This document shows, one piece after another, positions 52,384 to 63,978 of a stretch of DNA of 64,000 nt (position 1 is its first letter; each line of letters starts with the position of its first letter). The stretch lies in the NCBI GenBank assembly GCA_949358305.1, contig OX442314.1, positions 33,661,608-33,725,607 of the forward strand, in the 5' to 3' direction. This stretch comes from Strigamia acuminata. Lineage: Eukaryota > Arthropoda > Chilopoda > Geophilomorpha > Linotaeniidae. The notes beneath the pieces were generated by a model that saw only the letters and a program-made list of their open reading frames with translations, was not told the DNA's origin and did no database searches. A program made the translations under genes and the position numbers.

Positions 52384-54675
52384 CTAATAAATCCTAGCTG
52401 GCATGTCAGTAGATTTTCCTGCATCTTCTTCATCCTCCTCCCTCTTAAAAGTCAACTCCGCCTCCTCTGAATGATGCGGCACCCCCTCAACTGCTGGCAA
52501 ATCCTTGGTTTCTATTAAGTTTCGACCCCAACAGCCCCTCTGTAATCTCCATTTTCTCACCATCCACACAATCCCAGTAATAATGATTCCAATGACAGGA
52601 ACAACTTGCCATCCATGCAAATTTATCCTATCCCAGACTCCAAATGGCACATTCCCATGTCCAGCCCGCTCTGCCTCTCCAATATCATATTTCAAATCTC
52701 CTACCGCAGCCTGCAGGCGAGACAAGGAAACGTCCCCTTCTGTCGTCAATTTGGTAAAATTCCCATAATCCAAGCTTTTTAAAAACTGTCTCTCCGATTC
52801 CCCTAAAGGTCCCTGAAACGATGGTACCTGTAACCTAAGATTAACGGGCCCCATTGTTTCCCTACCCTGAAAATATACCGGAAAAACCATGTCCACCGTG
52901 TGCGCTTGACAACCCGGTGGCACTGTCACCAAACCCGCTCCCATAAGACGTGAGCTGTTCACTGGCATCCAGACCCCACCATGATCAGGACACAACATAT
53001 TAAATTCAACCGGGTCCGCAGTACTGTACAACCAGCTACCCGAATCCCCAACCTGCATCCAAACTGGATCAGGCTTGATACCCTCCCTGTTAATTATATG
53101 TCCCAAATATTTTGCCTCCTCCTGCAAAAACTGACATTTTTTCAGTTTCAACTTCAAACCACTTTCACGCAACCGTTTAAAAACCATCTCTAGGTTCTGC
53201 AAACGTGTTTCAAAAGTTGAACCTAATACTATGATGTCATCCAAATAAACTATAGCCTCTGCTGGACTCATTTCTAACAACAACATGTCAGCCAACTGCT
53301 GAAAACTACTAGGAGCATTCATCAATCCCATTGCCAAACGGCAAAATTGATATTGTCCTCTAGGTGTGGAAAAAGCTGTCTTCGACCGATCTATTTCGGC
53401 CAAAGGCATTTGAAAATATGCACTTAACATATCCAGCAATGTAAAATACATGGAAGATCCCAAATTATCTAGTGTATCATCAATCCTGGGCAAAGGATAC
53501 CGCTGAGGCACTGTGACTTTATTTAGGCCCCTATAATCTACTACAAAACGAAAACTTCCATCAGACTTCTTCACCAATAAAGCTGGTGCTGACCATGGAG
53601 ATACAGCTGCCTCAATTACCCCTGCATCTTTCAACTTCTGCAATTGTTTATCCATCTCCCCCCGCAATGCATGTGGAGTCCGATATGATGGTACATAAAC
53701 TGGTGGATAATCACCCGTAAAAATGCGATGTTCGATCCATGGACAATGTCCAATGTCATTGTCATCCTTTGCAAAAACATCTCGATATTTGACAATCAGT
53801 CTCTCAACCCCTGCTCTCTCATCAGCTGACAAATGAGTCAAATCAACTTGTTGTAAAACATCAAAGTCCAATTCATCCGACTGTTTCTGTTGCTCCTGCA
53901 CAATTCCTGCAACTGTATTTGGAATCATCTCTTCGACACTACAAAATGTCCAAACTGCTAGATTCCATTGTAGTTTAATGCTTTCACTACTTAGATTTAT
54001 AAATTTCATAGGCATCATCCCATCTGTATCAACTTTTGCCAATGTCCTTGCTGCATAAACTCCAGATGGCAAAGGGAGTGGTTCCATCATTGCTAGTTTG
54101 TTTTCCAAGCTTTCAGCCTTAATGTTAATATTTGCCACCACTTCAGTCCTAGCAGGCAAAACAAGTTTTCTATGTAATCTTCCATAACACACATTCCTTC
54201 CCTCTGCAAAATGATGAACTCTCTGACCGTACAAGGTGGCACACATATCGACTTCTGTTCCTCCAACTATTACCTTCCTAGAGCTAGCCAAAATATCAAT
54301 AGGAATAGGGCCAAAAATTACATCACGACACAACAACATTTGAGCCGACATATACTTGTCAGGCACAACAAAAACACTTGCAAAAATTACTTTATCAGAA
54401 ATCTGCATTTTTACCTTATAACTACCCAAAACTGGCAAAGAATGTTTAGTAATACTTTGCAATTCCTTATTCGAGTTATCAAGCTGTTTAAGTTTACCAT
54501 GAGACATAACAATCTGGTCATAGAAACCCTTACTTAACAAATTAACTGCAGATCCCCCATCAAGCATAAATACACCTGGCACACCATAAACAAAACCACT
54601 TATATTAATCTGTTCAATATCACTATTAACATGTTTATATGAGTCACTTATCTGTGGCACTTTGACACTAGAGTG
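52384..54675 (-). pseudogene. ERV8 protease-RT joined in frame to envelope C-terminus
   Basis: A single open frame of about 760 codons. From the start: protease (GVFMLDGGSAVNLL), reverse transcriptase with HRIFTGDYPPVYVPSYR, VDYRGLNKVTVPQRYPLPRI, MGLMNAPSSFQQ and YLDDIIVLGS (about residue 482), up to YLGHIINREGIKPDP. At about 53067 it passes without a stop into an envelope ectodomain (GDSGSWLYSTADPVEFNMLC, GLVTVPPGCQAH), a transmembrane helix (VVPVIGIIITGIVWMV) and a tail. RNase H, integrase and the envelope N-terminus are deleted. The open frame after such a deletion is notable but may be chance. Upstream sequence is cut by Gypsy2. Confidence 0.82.
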
Positions 54676-55692
54676 TGTCGCGCTCAACTCTAACCGTCGC
54701 TAACTCGTGGGTTGATTACTTAATTCGACTAACTCACTACCGCTTTGCTCAAGCGGTTTACCCAAAGAAATGATTACACAGATATAAAAGGTAAAATATA
54801 ATATAGATTTATTCTGCGGGGCAATATACAGATATATCTTATATATATATATATAAAGGGTAAGTAAAAGGTAAATCGGAATGGGTGATGGGAAATGGAA
54901 AGGTAAAGGTAAGATGAAAGCTGGCTGGAATCGGCGAGGTCGTCTGTTGTCTCGTGCGTGTCCAAGATGGCGTCCTCGTTGTAGCAACGTGATGTCGTCT
55001 TGGGCCGGCGTGGCAATATGGCGTCCTCGGCTCGTCTCTGGCTGGTCCTTCGGGCTCACGCTGGTCGGGCGCGAGTGAATGCTTAGTTAAAAGGCTTACT
55101 TCGGGCTGTTGTCTAGGTTTTTGTGTGGTGTCCGGCGATCACACAGCGGCGGACTCTTCTGGTTCCCGGCGGTCACACAGCGGCGGGAACGCTCGTCGTG
55201 GTTTTACTGCAGTTTAGGCTTGTGCGACCGTTTGTCTGCACAACTCGCTAAACTGGAGTGGTTTTTACTATTTCTAGCTGGTGTGCTAAAATAGTGTGGT
55301 AATCTTATCTCGCAGGTTACTCTGCGGAGTTTGACACTGACCAAACGTACTCACGGTAAATTGTCCTTTGTCCTCGGTCAATCCCAGTATATTTACTTGG
55401 GCCTGATCTTGTAGGACGACGGGTTTACGTGTGTTTCTCGTTTGATGGTTGTGTTGGTTCTGCCCGCTCAGTGCAAGGCACATTCCTTTGCACAAAGCGG
55501 GGTTGACAGGTGACCGGAATCACCCAATGGTGGGGTGGACGAGCCATCCCCACTCCCTCAGGGCAGACGCCTGTCCATTGACTAGATGTCAATGCACTGA
55601 GGGAAGGGAGACGCGCTTGCGGCTCCCCTTACACCCGAAACGAGGTCACGAGAGAAACTCTTCGTTGACCCCGGTCCAGTCGGGTCACAACA
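54676..55692 (-). repeat. Gypsy2 3' LTR
   Basis: The end at 55692 is firm (minus strand TGTTGTGACC, like TGTGGTGACC of Gypsy1, next to the polypurine tract). The other end is TG at 54676 or 54674; without the second LTR this cannot be settled. Length about 1017 bp. An AATAAA signal is at 54808-54813 on the minus strand, and a hairpin array lies at 55130-55294. Confidence 0.8.
55130..55294 (-). promoter_or_regulatory. Array of four stem-loops in the Gypsy2 LTR
   Basis: 55130-55154 (gtccggcg/cggcggac) and 55162-55190 (gttcccggcg/cggcgggaac) have different outer stems around the shared core ggcg-rtcacacag-cggc, each with the same G-G mismatch. 55210-55255 pairs cagtttag with ctaaactg and, inside, ttgtgc with gcacaa. 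55268-55294 pairs ctatttctagc with gctaaaatag around one bulge. The design parallels Gypsy1 although the sequence differs. Confidence 0.65.
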
Positions 55693-55704
55693 CTTCCCCC
55701 TCCG
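55693..55704 (-). promoter_or_regulatory. Gypsy2 polypurine tract
   Basis: The minus strand reads CGGAGGGGGAAG immediately before the LTR. Confidence 0.82.
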
Positions 55705-55728
55705 AGCTCAGACCGTGGGGCTGAGCGA

Positions 55729-58700
55729 TCACTTCTTTCCTGGGGGACCCGACACTGAGTCCGTCACCTGGGCGTAACTCACTCCAGGGACAGGCGGTTG
55801 AGTGCCGGGTGGCGCGGGTAGATCGCCTACTAGCGCCGAGGACCGATCTCGGGGGTCCTCATGCTCCGTAATGAAGCATAATGCATGGCCGTCAACTGGC
55901 TCATGCGGGGCACGCGTCCTCTCGTGCAACCAAACGCTCGGGATGTAGGCGGAGAAGCCGGTGTTCGTATGCCGGATGGCATTGGCTTCCGTTGGCGTCA
56001 CTGGCGCACGGTGGGCTCTCAGCAACCTCTGGTGGAAGATGAGGTCTTTAGTCTTCCGTATCTGGTTGTGGAGCCAGATGAAGACCGATTTGCCTTTGTC
56101 CCGCTGCGCGAGGATAAACCTCCTGGTCGCCGTCGTCATCGACAGATGGGGAAACTCGTCGATGATTCGCCCATAATAGTCTGGTGGAGGCGGTGCCGGC
56201 TTCGGCTTCTGGGTGGCCGCGGGAATCACGGCTTGCGTCGTTGTCGCCGCTCGGGCCGGTGAGGTCCCGGGCGGTGTCGGCTTCGTTTGCTCGACGGACC
56301 TGACTGGTGGCGTTCGGCACAGCAAGCGCTTTGGTTTACCCGCCACTTCGAACAGGGCGGGTCCTTGCGGGGATATCTCCGCAGGCATCGGTGGCGGAAT
56401 CGGAACTCCGCTCGTCGGCGAGATCACCATGTCTACATCCTCTGCCGATTCTTCCGTCTGGATGGTCAAGGCGCGCAGTTGTTGGGTAGGCGCCGCTGTC
56501 CAGGTGGCGGAGGTGTAACGAAACGCCGTGCTTCGCAACTTGTACCCCTCAAATTCGGGGTTTACCACATCCCTGGTTAGCTCGTAGCGAGTCAACACAG
56601 GGTCGGGCAGAATGGAGCTCCACTCTGCGAGGAGTGCACGGGGAACCTGTACACCCTCTCTGTCCACGACAGACCATGCGGCCATCGCCTGACGCCCTTC
56701 TCCGAAGAGTGCTGGGGTTAGCAGCTGCATCATGACCTTGGTCAATGATAGCTGTAGGCTGCGACGATTCACTGGATTCGCTCGCTCTGAATCCGCAGTG
56801 AAGGCGCACGAGAGCTTACTCATCATCGCCGTTGCCCATTCGATGAAATATCGCTGGGCCTGATCCACACCTCGCAAGGCGGGCGCGGAGACTCTTGGGT
56901 CTTCCATCACGAAGCGAAACGCTGAGAGCTCGGAGATAGTCGGGTTGGCGGCTTCTCTCGCGAGTCGCGCTTCTTCGTCTCGCCTCTCGAAGAACAGGGC
57001 CGAGGAACCGGGTCGGGGTCGGCTCGGCCTGTAAATGTCGGTCAAATTGGCTCGACATTCCTGCATAATGCTCTGTCCAACGGGGAGAGGGACTGAGCGG
57101 TCGGTGGGTAAATCCGGCGGATCGCTCGAATTCAACAACGACGGTGGCGGCAGGTCCGGAGGCGGCTGCGTCTTGGTCGGCAGCGTCGGCGTCGGCAGCG
57201 GTGGTGGCGGCTGCGTCGGCGGTGGTGGCGTCTCCGTCGTCTGCACCCCAGTCATTGCGACTTGGGGCGCCGGGAGATGTTGTTCGGAGCTCGAAGGCTG
57301 CACGATGGCGGTTGGCATGCCATCGGGTCGCGGTCGCGAATTTATGTAGTCTGCGAGCCACCTTGCCACCTCGTGTGGGGTCACCTTTCCGTCGGTGACA
57401 ACACCCATCTTCCTGGCGTGTTTCATCGCGGGATCGAAACGTGTCAGTTTCGTCCGCTTCATCTGAGTCAGAATCTCGCGAAGGTCCCGCGTATCTGCCG
57501 CTGGGACGTGTCGCTCACCTGACTGGCTACCACTTCGTCGACCCGCTCTCTTGGAGATGTAGGCGGGTTCGGGGATGGGACGGCCCCGAGCTTCGCACCT
57601 CGCGAAGTATCGCTCCTTGCGATCTTTTTTTCGCTGCTCGCGATGAGTCAGCGGACGTCTAGAAGTGCTGGGACGAGAGACTCGCTCTTCATCACCAGAC
57701 ATCCAAACCTCCTTGCACTCCTTACCGTCTTTAATCTGACGGTTTACGAAAATTCGCGGTCGGGAATACTGCGAAGGGTCACGCACCGTACTAGTGGATG
57801 GCCCAGCTTCGTTTCTTTCAGTCGTGTTTTGAGCGACACGCTGCTTCTTGGTTGTCACCGGGGAACGCGACTGGCTGTTCCCGGCGCCTTTGGAGCGCTT
57901 GCGCTTCCGCGGGTAGCTGCTCTTGGGCCCCAAAATCCCCAGGTGGTGGAGCTGCCACATCTCGGCTTGGGACGTTAAAATTCCCATCCGAGGTCTCCAC
58001 TGGGGCGTACTCTCTCCTAATCGCAGCCTCTCAAACCACAGATGAATATCATCCGCGGTCATCCCCTCGTTTTGGAGGATGCGCTCGGCCACTGCCGCAG
58101 CGGTATCCACCAGCTGTTGTCTATACTGCTGATAGATGGCCTCGCGGGCCTCTTCTGTCTCGGCTGCTCGCCACGCATGCAGCACGTGTTCCTCCGCCGG
58201 AGTGCCAGTGTACTGACTTGACAATCCGGGGTGGAAAATTGGCGATTTCGGGTCCTCGTCACGAGCTAACTCTGTGGCGATACCTTCGCGCATCCCCTCC
58301 GGGAACGTGTCCAGGAGCGTACAGTCTCGTACCCAACGTCGGGCGATGCATCGGGAATGTAGTATTCGCAGGCGCCAAGGGTCGGCGTCTTCGCCGAAAC
58401 ATCGTCGGTAAAATTCGGGCAGCGCGCCTCGAAATATCCCGCCACGAGCGATGCAAGCGGGGTCTAATGGTCCCCATGTTTTACGTAGTGCCATCTGGAA
58501 GGATGGAGAAATAAACAATTAATAAAAAGTTAATATTTAAATACGTAGATAAATGGTTGGTTTCGAGGGACGTTGCCAATACGTGCAGCCGTCCGTCGAG
58601 ACCGATTCCTGTCTATCGGTGCAAACGTAGGACGAATTGTCCCTCGTCGGATAGAAAAAAAAGAAGTCATCACGTAAAAAATCTGTCTCATGTCCAAAAC

Positions 58701-59430
58701 GCACAGCGAGACGGAATCGAGCCTTTAATCCGGATTTTTATCATCAGATTTTACTTTAAATTAATTCTAACGTTAATTAGAACATTACTAATAATTAAAT
58801 TAATAATTATCAGTCATTCGTAAAAAGAATTCGTCGGGTGTAAATTATTACTAAAAATGCACAATAAATGTGCTTGTCGAAATTGTACTAAATAAATAAA
58901 TCTAATAAAGAATTATTCCGAAGTCGGACTTTGTCTAATTTTTTTAAAAAGTTAAAGTCAAATTAAATTTATCTAACACACCGAAAAATTCATCGTACGA
59001 ATGTTAAGTTGCATCAATTCGATGCGTCAAATTACTTGTGGAGAAAAATATTCTTTTACAGAATATTCTCCCCTTGTCATAAAATTATTTATGGCTCGAG
59101 CCCATTGTCTCGCTCGTGACTCAAGTCATGAGGAATTTTCGAGACGCGAGGCGACGTGAAGTCTGCGCTCGCACCCCGAAAACAAATTAACAAGGAAAAA
59201 ATACGATCGTGTGAGCGATCGCGGTTAATAATTAATTATACGCTATTGTGAGTGCAAAGCACTCATGTCAGGTATTAGTCAACAAAATTTCTTCTTCAGC
59301 AGCACGGAACTAGTTCTCATGTGCCGATGCCGACTTCTACCTGATCGGGATGGACTTGGTTTACATCGCGGTCCCAGTTTTCCTCGTCCTCGTGCTCTAT
59401 GGCCAGCACGTCGTTCTCTTCCTCGTCCAT
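55729..59430 (-). CDS. Gypsy2 third gene (ORF3), spliced, 951 aa, unrecognised
   Basis: Exon 1 (59430-59341, 30 codons) starts in good context (GCCATGG), is acidic (MDEEENDVLAIEHEDEENWD) and ends CAG|GTAGAA. The 846-nt intron ends TCTCCATCCTTCCAG at 58495. Exon 2 (58494-55729) follows in phase 0 with ATGGCACTACG. Blocks shared with the Gypsy1 protein: N-terminal SQAEMWQLHHLG, central VPRALLAEWSSILPDP and C-terminal IFHQRLLRAHRAPVTP, VWLH, LCFITEHEDPRDRS. Between them lie basic (SYPRKRKRSKG) and Pro-rich (PPPPTQPPPPLPTPTL) linkers. No signal peptide or membrane helix is visible. Exon 2 alone has its own ATG, so an unspliced or differently spliced start is possible. Confidence 0.72.
58495..59340 (-). 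other. Intron of the Gypsy2 third gene
   Basis: 846 nt with GT...AG ends, A/T-rich with a pyrimidine-rich 3' end, and no supported frame. The match in position and phase to the 352-nt intron of Gypsy1 is the main support. Confidence 0.65.
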
Positions 59431-59907
59431 GGCGAGGAGCGCGCACAAAAAGCTCAATCACGATTGAAAAAAGGATGATAAAACTATCTCAAAAAACTCG
59501 ATAAAAACGTTAAAAACGAGGATCACGCACGAATGCAGCGATCAGCTGTGAAAAGCGGAAGTTCGTGTGAACACGAGGTAATCGCGATGGATTCTGGGTA
59601 ATATACTCCAGAACCCGGGTGTTTGAGACTAGTGCGCACCTACCCGTGCGCATGTTACGCTACGGGTCTCCTTTGTTTTCACTCCCGTGCGCGATTGCTG
59701 CTACGGGGTCTTTTGCACGCGGTATCCGACCCGTGCCGATAATTTTGCTACGGGTCCCGCGCTTCCACGCCATCTTGTGACGTGAATTCGACCGATATCC
59801 GCTTTGTTGGACTTAGCGGAATTTTCTTCGAGTCTCGCAACGTGATGGCTTGCACTATCGGTCGATTAGAATTTATTTTTAGTGCCGCCATCGACTCGTA
59901 ATTTATT
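59431..59907. other. Spacer between pol and the third gene of Gypsy2
   Basis: No frame. It contains repeated words such as cccgtgcg/tgctacggg (59640-59760), and may hold the acceptor or promoter for the third gene; nothing decisive was seen. Confidence 0.4.
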
Positions 59908-62900
59908 TTACTTCTTTCCTACGACCTGTCCGCCTTTTATAAACGGATTATCTCTTTTTGGTCGCAGGTTACGGATCGAGGCAGGTACGATATTTTTTGT
60001 TGTTTTTTGTGTCTGTACCTCCTCATTATGGTTTTCTTTTTTATCCGTGTTTTTTGTGTTTGTTTCAGGAGTTTCTCCTGTTTCCCCCCCGACCAAAATT
60101 GGATCCGGAACGGATTCAACTATCTCGTTTACCGGAGGTGAAGGGGCGTCGAAATACTCCTCGTTGTCACTTGGCGGTGCTTGTTCCGACTCGCCAGCGA
60201 ACGTATCGACGATTTGGCCGTCAGTTTTAGACTTGACTTGGCCCTTGGCCCACATTTCTTGCGGGAATTCCGGAATGTACGGAGTTAACTCTCGTACCTG
60301 GATCGACTTTTGCTCGGTGTTGTCCTCGAGCTTGCGTAATTTATACGCGTTACCGCCATGCTTGCCGATGATTACATACGGACCATCTCTCTTGTCGGCC
60401 AAGCTGGCGGTGATCCCTCTCGCTGCATTTGAGAGGGTGTGTGCATCTTTCCACACCAAATCATTGATCTCGAAATTCACGAATTTTCCACCGCTTTTAT
60501 CTTGTAAAATGCGGTCGCGCATGTTAAAAATGTGCGCCATCATATGCTTGTATGTGTTTGAAATTGTTTGCTCCAATTTATACACATACTCATGTGGTTT
60601 CTCTGGGTCCACCACATTTACCGACTCTGCCACTCGTGGGTCCCAAGGCACTCGTAGCTCTCGGGCGAAGTTGAGGTAGGCCGGAGAAAAATCTCTCGTC
60701 CTCGAGACTGTTGTTCGTATGCTGAACGCGATCTCCCTCAAGTATTCATCCCACCTATTGTGGATGTCAGTGAATATGCTTAGTGCATATTTAATGTCCC
60801 TGTTGAGTCGCTCAACGGGATTTGTTCTGGGATTGTAGGTCGAAGTATGTGACGCCACAATCCCGAATTTCTCACAAAACTTACCCCAAATTTTCGAGAT
60901 AAATTGGGGTCCGTTATCGGATATTATTTTACGTGGAAATCCGTAACGTAACGCCACGTCGTAGATACATTCAACGATTTTCTCTGCTGAAGGTCTAGCG
61001 ACGGCGTACAACTCGGGCCAACGAGTTGCCACGTCCATTATAACGATAATGTACGCATTTTTATTTCCCGTAACGGGTTTTGGGCCCATCACATCGACAC
61101 TTAAACAATCAAAAGGCGCGTAAGGCCCTAAGAAAATAGTTTCGAATGGTGATTTACTCCTCGGCTTGCACGCTTGACATCGCTGACATTGGTGGACAAA
61201 AAGAGCAATATCTTTTTTCATCCCTGTCCAGTGAAAAAGCTGTGTAGCACGATAGAGTGTTCTGCTTACTCCCGCATGGCTCGCAAGCGGGTGCCCGTGT
61301 AACAACCACAGCACGCGACCGATTAAGGAAGCAGGTATTACTACCTTTACTGCGGTGTCCGATTCACTCAAGTCATCTTGGTGATTTGGGTGATGTTTCA
61401 CTAAAAGGCCGTCATCCAATAGGTAATCTATGGATTCGTGTGCATAACGACGCTTCTGCCTTCTGGTTAAGTTGGGCGGATATTTTCCTGTCAGTACGAA
61501 TCTAGCTCTGTCCTGACATTTTTTGTCTAATTTTTGTTGCACAATTATTTCCTCCCTCGTCGGGGGATTGCTTCGCATTTGCTTGCCGACATGAGCGTGG
61601 AAGGCGCTTAGAAGCGGGTCATTTATTCTCCGCTCTAGCTTAAATTCCTTCTTTGCGTTTGGGTAATTGTCAGCAGCTGGTTGGTATAACCGCGTCCAGA
61701 ATCCACAGAATTTTACATCTGCCGGAGACGCGGTAGGAATTTCATTCATCTTCCTTAAATCCCAACGGTGACAACTCGTAGGGCAATAAATGATGCGGGA
61801 GTCATCCTCGCCATCATCGTCAGCGTCGATTGGATCTGACACTGGTGCCCGTGACAGAGCGTCAGCCACGACGTTATATTTGCCGGGCTTGTATTGAATG
61901 GTCAAGTCGCATGCCATCAGTTCTAACTGCCATCTGGCTAGTCGACCGGCTGGCTCCTTTAATTTCATCAGCCATTGTAACGCTTGATGATCTGTGTGGA
62001 CCACAAATTTGGTATATTCGAGATAATCTCTGAATTTCCTTATGGCCCACACAACTGCCAAACACTCCAACTCGGTGGCATTGTAATTCTTTTCAGCGCC
62101 TTGGAGTTTGCGACTTATAAACATGCACGGCAGGTCTTGTTCGACTCCGTCGCGCACGTGTGTTTGGAGCAACGCCGCTCCTAACCCAACTCTGCTGGCG
62201 TCCGTGTGTAATATGAACGGCCGGTTTAAGTCGGGTAGAGGCATTACGCCGACTTCCGTCAGCATCCTCTTTATCGCATTAAATGCGATGTTGCACTCAT
62301 TTGACCATACAAATTCGTTTTCATTCTTCAGGAGGTCGGTAACTGGGGCTGCCACTTCGGCTAGACCCGGTAGCAACCTGCCGAAGAAGTTTATCATTCC
62401 CATAAACCGTTGGACACCTTTAACGTCCTCGGGTGGTGGGAAACGATTAATCGCATCGATTTTTTCGGGGCCAATAGCTAAACCATTGACTCCAATGCGA
62501 TAACCCAGGAAGGCAAGCTCCTTTCGACAGAACTTGCTCTTGCCCGGGTGAACGTGTAACCCAGCTTTTGCCAGCCGGGTGAGCACTTGGTCGATGTGCT
62601 CAATGTGCTCTTCGAATGTTTTGGAGGCAATAACTATGTCATCTAGGTATGCCCACACAAACTGATGCAGGATATCACCCAATACGCTTTCGATTAGTCT
62701 CTGAAAGGTACTGGGAGCGTTCACTAAACCAAATGGCATGACGTTGAACATCAACCGTCCAATTGGCGAGTAAAATGCTGTTTTTAACTTATCCTCTGGC
62801 CTCATCTCAACTTGCCAGTATCCCTTCGACAGATCCATCGTCGTAACCCAAGAAAAGGGGCTAAGCTCTCTCAAAATGGATTCGATAGACGGCATCTGTA

Positions 62901-63978
62901 TGGGATCTATCTCTGTCACCGCGTTTAATGGGCGGTAATCAATGCATAGGCGTGGGTCCGAGCCCGGGCGCATCACGAGCACAACTCGCGTCGCGTATTC
63001 TCCCTGGGCCTCGGAGACAATGCCACTGTCTAGCATTTCTTGGCACATTTTTTGCACTATTTCACGTTTTTGCGGGTTCATTCCCTTATACGCAACTCGT
63101 ATAGGTTTATTATCCGTCAATTTAATTTCGTGAATAGCCCTATTCGTTCGGCCCGGTTTTTTCGACAGGATCCCCTCATATTTAAGTAGGACCCTTCGTA
63201 GGGCTGCCGCTTCGTTTAATTCTAAAGCGGCGTCGGCGACAAGCGTTTCCACTACATTGTCCCGTTGCAATTCTGTTACGAATGCTTTAAAATCGTAGTC
63301 TTGAACGAATTTCTTTAGGCCTTTCTCCCACTGTGTCTTGTCGGCCGCTTCTTTTACAAGAGCTGGTGGCACGACAATTGCGGGTCTTTCCTTATCATTT
63401 CTGATATAATTCCAAGATTTCGTTATTGGATTTGGTTGTATTTCCATTGACGCCATGAGGTCTAAGCCCAACAGAAAAATTCTGTCGCATGTGGGCAGGA
63501 CCAGGAAAGGGTGCTGTTCTACTCCTCCGAGCCACTCCATGGTCAATAATATAACTCCTTTTGGACGCGCCATTCCGTTGGCGGTTTTTAGACGTATATT
63601 TTTATTAACGCCTTTTATCTTATCGGTGAGACCCAATGATGCTACTATGTCTTCGGAAACCAACGAGCGATCTGCTCCCGAATCTAGCAGTCCCATAATT
63701 TTTTCACGTTCTATTGTCATGGGCAACATGCATAGGCGGTTGGTGTATTCGACCGCCACGTTGCACATGAAAACACGAAATTCTTCTGTGTCTTCGACTA
63801 CTTGAGGTAATTCTTCAAGCAGTAGGTTCGGTTCTTCCGCCTCAGCCTCAGCGTTTGCGGTAATTACCTGCAAAGCGTTGTTGGCCCTGTCTTGAATTTG
63901 GGCGTTAGCTATGTCACTACCCATTTCTTTGACTGGTGGCGGCTTATCGAACCCTTTGTTAAACCCCTTCTTCTTCAT
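59908..63978 (-). CDS. pol: Gypsy2 Pol polyprotein (at least 1356 aa, intact in window)
   Basis: Protease with GLLDSGADRSLV (about residue 97), reverse transcriptase with FGLVNAPSTFQRL and YLDDI (about 443), RNase H with HTDASRVGLGAAL and NYNATELECLAVVWAI, integrase H2C2 (HASHAG-type, CQRCQACKP), core D in CLSVDVMGPK, D in SDNGPQF (about 1019) and E in NPVERLN, a C-terminal DNA-binding domain and a Lys/Glu-rich tail (TKNTDKKENHNEE) ending VVGKK. The ATG at 63978 is only the first seen; by analogy with Gypsy1 the frame is probably entered by slippage from gag to the right. No break was found, in contrast to Gypsy1. Confidence 0.93.
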   Translation of the reverse strand: MKKKGFNKGFDKPPPVKEMGSDIANAQIQDRANNALQVITANAEAEAEEPNLLLEELPQVVEDTEEFRVFMCNVAVEYTNRLCMLPMTIEREKIMGLLDSGADRSLVSEDIVASLGLTDKIKGVNKNIRLKTANGMARPKGVILLTMEWLGGVEQHPFLVLPTCDRIFLLGLDLMASMEIQPNPITKSWNYIRNDKERPAIVVPPALVKEAADKTQWEKGLKKFVQDYDFKAFVTELQRDNVVETLVADAALELNEAAALRRVLLKYEGILSKKPGRTNRAIHEIKLTDNKPIRVAYKGMNPQKREIVQKMCQEMLDSGIVSEAQGEYATRVVLVMRPGSDPRLCIDYRPLNAVTEIDPIQMPSIESILRELSPFSWVTTMDLSKGYWQVEMRPEDKLKTAFYSPIGRLMFNVMPFGLVNAPSTFQRLIESVLGDILHQFVWAYLDDIVIASKTFEEHIEHIDQVLTRLAKAGLHVHPGKSKFCRKELAFLGYRIGVNGLAIGPEKIDAINRFPPPEDVKGVQRFMGMINFFGRLLPGLAEVAAPVTDLLKNENEFVWSNECNIAFNAIKRMLTEVGVMPLPDLNRPFILHTDASRVGLGAALLQTHVRDGVEQDLPCMFISRKLQGAEKNYNATELECLAVVWAIRKFRDYLEYTKFVVHTDHQALQWLMKLKEPAGRLARWQLELMACDLTIQYKPGKYNVVADALSRAPVSDPIDADDDGEDDSRIIYCPTSCHRWDLRKMNEIPTASPADVKFCGFWTRLYQPAADNYPNAKKEFKLERRINDPLLSAFHAHVGKQMRSNPPTREEIIVQQKLDKKCQDRARFVLTGKYPPNLTRRQKRRYAHESIDYLLDDGLLVKHHPNHQDDLSESDTAVKVVIPASLIGRVLWLLHGHPLASHAGVSRTLYRATQLFHWTGMKKDIALFVHQCQRCQACKPRSKSPFETIFLGPYAPFDCLSVDVMGPKPVTGNKNAYIIVIMDVATRWPELYAVARPSAEKIVECIYDVALRYGFPRKIISDNGPQFISKIWGKFCEKFGIVASHTSTYNPRTNPVERLNRDIKYALSIFTDIHNRWDEYLREIAFSIRTTVSRTRDFSPAYLNFARELRVPWDPRVAESVNVVDPEKPHEYVYKLEQTISNTYKHMMAHIFNMRDRILQDKSGGKFVNFEINDLVWKDAHTLSNAARGITASLADKRDGPYVIIGKHGGNAYKLRKLEDNTEQKSIQVRELTPYIPEFPQEMWAKGQVKSKTDGQIVDTFAGESEQAPPSDNEEYFDAPSPPVNEIVESVPDPILVGGETGETPETNTKNTDKKENHNEEVQTQKTTKNIVPASIRNLRPKRDNPFIKGGQVVGKK

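Noticed and set aside
57798..58514. Plus-strand 238-codon frame in Gypsy2
   Set aside because: Antisense to the third gene, whose conserved blocks, shared with Gypsy1, fix the coding strand.
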